Shown here piece after piece: positions 60,550 to 64,000 of a stretch of DNA of 64,000 nucleotides. The stretch is from Bacteroidota bacterium (GTDB lineage Bacteria; Bacteroidota; Bacteroidia; Chitinophagales; Saprospiraceae). A program made the translations under genes and the position numbers. Every line of letters starts with the position of its first letter. Position 1 is the first letter of the stretch. Under the pieces are notes generated by a model that did no database searches, was not told where the DNA came from, and saw only the letters and a program-made list of their open reading frames with translations. The stretch spans positions 1 through 64,000 of the forward strand of contig JAKQLF010000177.1 in assembly GCA_029567325.1 (NCBI GenBank). Direction: 5' to 3'.

Positions 60550-60804
60550 TTATTTTCTTCTTGCCCTAATTCTAGATCTACCAGCCAAATCTTCTTTGCT
60601 CATAGTTCCAATTTCTCTTGCACGCTCTTCTGTCTTAAGACGGGCAATTTCTCTCCTTTGATTTCTAATCACTAATGGATTAGCCAATCCTTTGATTGCA
60701 TGATCGAAAGACATTTTACTAAGCTCTGCACTCATTTCAGTTATCTTAGCTTTTAAATCTTCGACGCCCATGTCTTTTAATTCAGTAGTTCTTTTAGTTG
60801 CCAT
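60550..60804 (-). CDS. rpmC: 50S ribosomal protein L29
   Basis: ELKDMGVEDLKAKITEM; NPLVIRNQRREIARLKTEE. Confidence 0.95.
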   Translation of the reverse strand: MATKRTTELKDMGVEDLKAKITEMSAELSKMSFDHAIKGLANPLVIRNQRREIARLKTEERAREIGTMSKEDLAGRSRIRARRK

Positions 60805-60823
60805 TTCTTTGTATATTTATAGA

Positions 60824-61243
60824 CTACTCTTGATAATCAGGTCTTACAACAAAACTTGTCAATACCGGTAATTTCTGCGCTGCCAATCTCAAAGCCTCAC
60901 TTGCAGTTGCAAGAGAAACACCATCCAATTCAAACATGATTGTACCTGGTTTTACAACTGCCACCCAGTGATCCAAAGCTCCTTTACCTTTACCCATCCT
61001 TACCTCAGCCGGCTTAGAAGTTATTGGTTTATCTGGAAATATTCTAATCCAAACTTTACCTTCCCTTTTCATAAACCTGGTCATTGCGATCCTCGCTGAT
61101 TCTATCTGGCGACTTGTAAGTCTACCTGCATCTAGCGATTTAAGTCCAAATGAGCCGAAAGTCACTGTAAATCCACGGCCTGCGTTGCCATGAATCCTAC
61201 CTTTGTGCTGCTTTCTATATTTTGTTCTTTTCGGTTGTAACAT
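60824..61243 (-). CDS. rplP: 50S ribosomal protein L16
   Basis: [48 protein letters not shown]. Confidence 0.98.
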   Translation of the reverse strand: MLQPKRTKYRKQHKGRIHGNAGRGFTVTFGSFGLKSLDAGRLTSRQIESARIAMTRFMKREGKVWIRIFPDKPITSKPAEVRMGKGKGALDHWVAVVKPGTIMFELDGVSLATASEALRLAAQKLPVLTSFVVRPDYQE

Positions 61244-61272
61244 TGATAATCAATTTATTATGATACTTTTTC

Positions 61273-61300
61273 AAAAAGTTGTGCAAAGGTACAACTTTTT
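61273..61300 (-). promoter_or_regulatory. Hairpin with promoter-like TACCTTTG in the rpsC-rplP spacer
   Basis: + strand AAAAAGTTGT GCAAAGGT ACAACTTTTT (10-bp perfect stem); minus-strand centre reads GTTGTACCTTTGCACAAC. Confidence 0.55.
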
Positions 61301-61310
61301 TCAAATTTTA

Positions 61311-62039
61311 TTATCTTTTTCTTCTTTTGGCGCCGTTGCCTCTTTGTCTGTTGTCAGACCCTTGGCGTTCAGTACCTTTTAATTCTACACCTACATTTGG
61401 AGAAAGATCACGTTTACCTAAAACTTCACCTTTACATATCCAAACTTTTATTCCAATCAATCCATATACTGTAAGAGCTTCACTCAAAGCATAGTCTATA
61501 TCAGCTCTGAAAGTGTGTAAAGGAGTTCTTCCGTCCTTATACTCTTCCGTTCTTGCCATATCTGCACCATTCAAACGACCGCTGATTCTCACTTTGATTC
61601 CTTCAGCACCTGCTCTCATAGTAGACTGAATAGCCATCTTGATAGCCCTTCTATAGTTGATACGAGACTCGATTTGTTTTGCAACTGTCTCACCAACAAT
61701 AGCTGCATCTAATTCAGGCTTTCTGATCTCAACAATATTGATTTGCACTTCCTTGCTAGTCAACTTCTTGAGCTCTTCTTTGATCTTATCAACCTCCTGA
61801 CCACCTTTACCAATTATGATACCTGGTCTTGAAGTATTGATTGTGACAGTCACACGTCTTAGGGTTCTTTCTATTACAATTTTAGAAATACCACCTTTAC
61901 TGATTCTCATATTCAAGTAGTTTCTGATTTTTTCATCTTCAACTACTTTTTCAGCAAAATCTTTTCCGCCATACCAATTAGAGTCCCATCCTTTGATGAT
62001 ACCAAGTCTGTTGCCTATCGGATTTGTCTTTTGACCCAT
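61311..62039 (-). CDS. rpsC: 30S ribosomal protein S3 (start corrected to MGQKTNPIG)
   Basis: [41 protein letters not shown]-like KH loop ([15 protein letters not shown]). Confidence 0.97.
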   Translation of the reverse strand: MGQKTNPIGNRLGIIKGWDSNWYGGKDFAEKVVEDEKIRNYLNMRISKGGISKIVIERTLRRVTVTINTSRPGIIIGKGGQEVDKIKEELKKLTSKEVQINIVEIRKPELDAAIVGETVAKQIESRINYRRAIKMAIQSTMRAGAEGIKVRISGRLNGADMARTEEYKDGRTPLHTFRADIDYALSEALTVYGLIGIKVWICKGEVLGKRDLSPNVGVELKGTERQGSDNRQRGNGAKRRKR

Positions 62040-62061
62040 GGATTTATCCTTTACTTTTTTC

Positions 62062-62409
62062 TTAATTCTGTTTGCCGTCCACAACAATAGTGATGTGGTT
62101 CATTCTTTTTCTAATTCTGTGAGCTCGGCCGTGAGGAGCAGGTTGAAATCTCTTCAACATCTGACCTCCATCAACAAATACAGTTTTTACAACCAAACCT
62201 TTATCTGATGCACTTTCGCCTTCGTTTTTGTTTTCCCAATTTGAAATTGCAGAAAGCAATACTTTTTCTACCCAAATAGAACCTTCTCCTTTTGAGTATT
62301 TAAGGATATTCAATGCTTGATAAACATCTTTACCTCTAATGTTGTCTACTACCAACCTCATCTTTCGAGGAGACATTGGGCAGTTTTTTAATTTAGCGAC
62401 AGCTTCCAT
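62062..62409 (-). CDS. rplV: 50S ribosomal protein L22
   Basis: [48 protein letters not shown]. Confidence 0.97.
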   Translation of the reverse strand: MEAVAKLKNCPMSPRKMRLVVDNIRGKDVYQALNILKYSKGEGSIWVEKVLLSAISNWENKNEGESASDKGLVVKTVFVDGGQMLKRFQPAPHGRAHRIRKRMNHITIVVDGKQN

Positions 62410-62441
62410 ATCTTACTTTTTGTCTAAGATTTTAAACCTAA

Positions 62442-62705
62442 TTATCTATTACCTGAGTGACCTTTGAATGTCCTAGTTGGAGCAAACTCACCAAGTTTAT
62501 GACCTACCATGTTTTCTGTAACATATACAGGAATAAATGATTTCCCGTTGTGTACAGCAATCGTAAGGCCTACCATATCAGGGATGATCATTGATGCTCT
62601 TGACCATGTTTTGATCACTGTATTTTTTCCTGACTCCTTGGTTTTGTATACTTTTTCAAGCAACTTGTGGAACACGTAAGGACCTTTTTTTATTGATCTA
62701 GCCAT
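62442..62705 (-). CDS. rpsS: 30S ribosomal protein S19
   Basis: [41 protein letters not shown]. Confidence 0.98.
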   Translation of the reverse strand: MARSIKKGPYVFHKLLEKVYKTKESGKNTVIKTWSRASMIIPDMVGLTIAVHNGKSFIPVYVTENMVGHKLGEFAPTRTFKGHSGNR

Positions 62706-62716
62706 TGTGTAACAGA

Positions 62717-63550
62717 TTATTTATTTTTTGATTTTCTTCTACTAATAATATGCTTGTTAGAAGGTTTACTTACATTTCTAGTTTTCTGACCCTTCGCCAT
62801 GATACCTGTTCTTGACCTAGGGTGACCACCAGAAGCTCTACCTTCACCACCACCCATCGGGTGATCTACAGGGTTCATTGCAACACCTCTTACTCTAGGT
62901 CTCACACCAATCCATCTCTTCCTACCTGCTTTTCCAAGCACAGTCTGACCATGATCAGGATTTGATACTACACCCATTGTAGCCTTGCATGTCAATAAAA
63001 CCCTTCTTACCTCACTTGATGGTAACTTTATAACTGCATACTTATCTTCTCTACCAGTCAAAACAGCACTGTTACCAGCACTTCTTGCCAACTGAGCTCC
63101 TCTACCTGGGCTCATTTCAATTGCATGAATTACAGAACCTAGAGGAACTTCACTCAAGTAAAGCGCATTTCCAATTTCAGGAACTGCACCTTTACCACTT
63201 ACAATTGTATCACCAACTTTGATTTTATCAGGAGCTAGTATATATCTTTTCTCACCGTCTGAATAAGTAACAAGCGCTATGAAAGCTGTTCTATTTGGAT
63301 CATATTCGATAGTTGAAATTGTTCCAGAAACACCTTCTTTGTCTCTTTTGAAGTCAATAACCCTGTACTTCCTCTTGTGACCTCCACCTACGTGTCTAGA
63401 TGTACGTCTACCGTTACTATTCCTACCGCCACTTTTTGAAATACCCTCAATCAACGATTTCTCAGGCTTATCAGTAGTGATTTCAGCATAAGCATTTCCT
63501 ATTCTGAATCTGGTACCAGGTGTAACCGGTTTAAATTTCTTAATTGCCAT
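62717..63550 (-). CDS. rplB: 50S ribosomal protein L2
   Basis: [61 protein letters not shown]. Confidence 0.98.
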   Translation of the reverse strand: MAIKKFKPVTPGTRFRIGNAYAEITTDKPEKSLIEGISKSGGRNSNGRRTSRHVGGGHKRKYRVIDFKRDKEGVSGTISTIEYDPNRTAFIALVTYSDGEKRYILAPDKIKVGDTIVSGKGAVPEIGNALYLSEVPLGSVIHAIEMSPGRGAQLARSAGNSAVLTGREDKYAVIKLPSSEVRRVLLTCKATMGVVSNPDHGQTVLGKAGRKRWIGVRPRVRGVAMNPVDHPMGGGEGRASGGHPRSRTGIMAKGQKTRNVSKPSNKHIISRRKSKNK

Positions 63551-63570
63551 AACTGTATTGTTGAATGTTA

Positions 63571-63876
63571 TTAAGCTTCTGAACCAAATAAATCTAGTTC
63601 ATCACCTGAAGCAAGTGTAACGATGGCTTTTTTATAACCACTAACTCTTCCTTTGGACATCCCAGATCTTGTATTTCTTGTTTTAACTTTACCAGGTATT
63701 ACAGCTGTGTTTACATCTAGTATTGTAACACTTGGGAAAAGTTTGGCTAACGCCTTTTGTATCTCCAGTTTGTTGGCTTTTCTATCAACCACAAAAGTAT
63801 ACTTACTACTCTTTGTTGATAATTTGTCGGCCTTTTCAGACAAGACTGGTTTGATGATAATATCTCTTGCCATCAC
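63571..63876 (-). CDS. rplW: 50S ribosomal protein L23
   Basis: [42 protein letters not shown]. Confidence 0.96.
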   Translation of the reverse strand: MMARDIIIKPVLSEKADKLSTKSSKYTFVVDRKANKLEIQKALAKLFPSVTILDVNTAVIPGKVKTRNTRSGMSKGRVSGYKKAIVTLASGDELDLFGSEA

Positions 63877-63879
63877 TTA

Positions 63880-64000
63880 CTAATTTAACTTTGAAACAGA
63901 ACTCTCCATAAAGAGTAGTGTGTTTGAATTCAATAATTCATATGTATTCAAATCCTTAACATTAGCCGTTCCTGTTTTAGGAAGGTTTCTTGCAGATAAG
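63880..64000 (-). CDS. rplD: 50S ribosomal protein L4, C-terminal fragment (truncated by window edge)
   Basis: Hand translation of the edge: LSARNLPKTGTANVKDLNTYELLNSNTLLFMESSVSKLN*; expected position upstream of rplW. Confidence 0.9.
   Translation of the reverse strand, partial: LSARNLPKTGTANVKDLNTYELLNSNTLLFMESSVSKLN

Overview
The 64 kb window is an AT-rich Bacteroidota chromosome segment. The phylum call rests on a T9SS C-terminal sorting domain, a PorP/SprF protein, TAnnTTTG promoter boxes and a 38-aa cysteine-poor L36. Resemblance to Saprospiraceae is only an impression. From left to right it contains: (1) a T9SS-sorted secreted protein, a BNR/sialidase-like protein, a beta-barrel protein, an AAA ATPase and asparagine synthetase B; (2) a giant thioester-containing alpha-2-macroglobulin lipoprotein (8.3-13.8 kb) and pbpC (28.1-30.4 kb), both on +, separated by a solid minus-strand block of about 14 kb; (3) that block, which carries a phosphonate-catabolism-like trio (PhnZ/Phn-HD-like HD protein, TIGR03364/PbfD-like FAD oxidoreductase, phosphonatase-like HAD), a DUF5690 membrane protein, two tandem YncE-like/alkaline-phosphatase-superfamily fusion proteins and two TonB-dependent receptors; (4) a xerC-like recombinase, hpf and a repeat-rich spacer; (5) a five-gene L-rhamnose-to-pyruvate cluster with an NCS1-family transporter; (6) a phosphohexomutase, pcm, a candidate structured ncRNA with promoter and terminator, an OmpA/PD40 protein with PorP/SprF, a Uma2 protein, mnmG and a GNAT; (7) the S10-spc-alpha ribosomal protein supercluster on the minus strand from rplQ to a truncated rplD, including rpmJ, which the ORF track missed. 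The most interesting unexplained signals are a pseudoknot-capable element filling the rpoA-rplQ spacer, a terminator-like hairpin between rpsD and rpoA, a hairpin with a promoter-like box in its loop between rpsC and rplP, the organophosphorus cassette that appears to split the A2M/pbpC pair, a 20-bp perfect inverted repeat near 2.95 kb, and dispersed low-complexity intergenic repeats. No CRISPR array, rRNA, tRNA or transposase was recognised.
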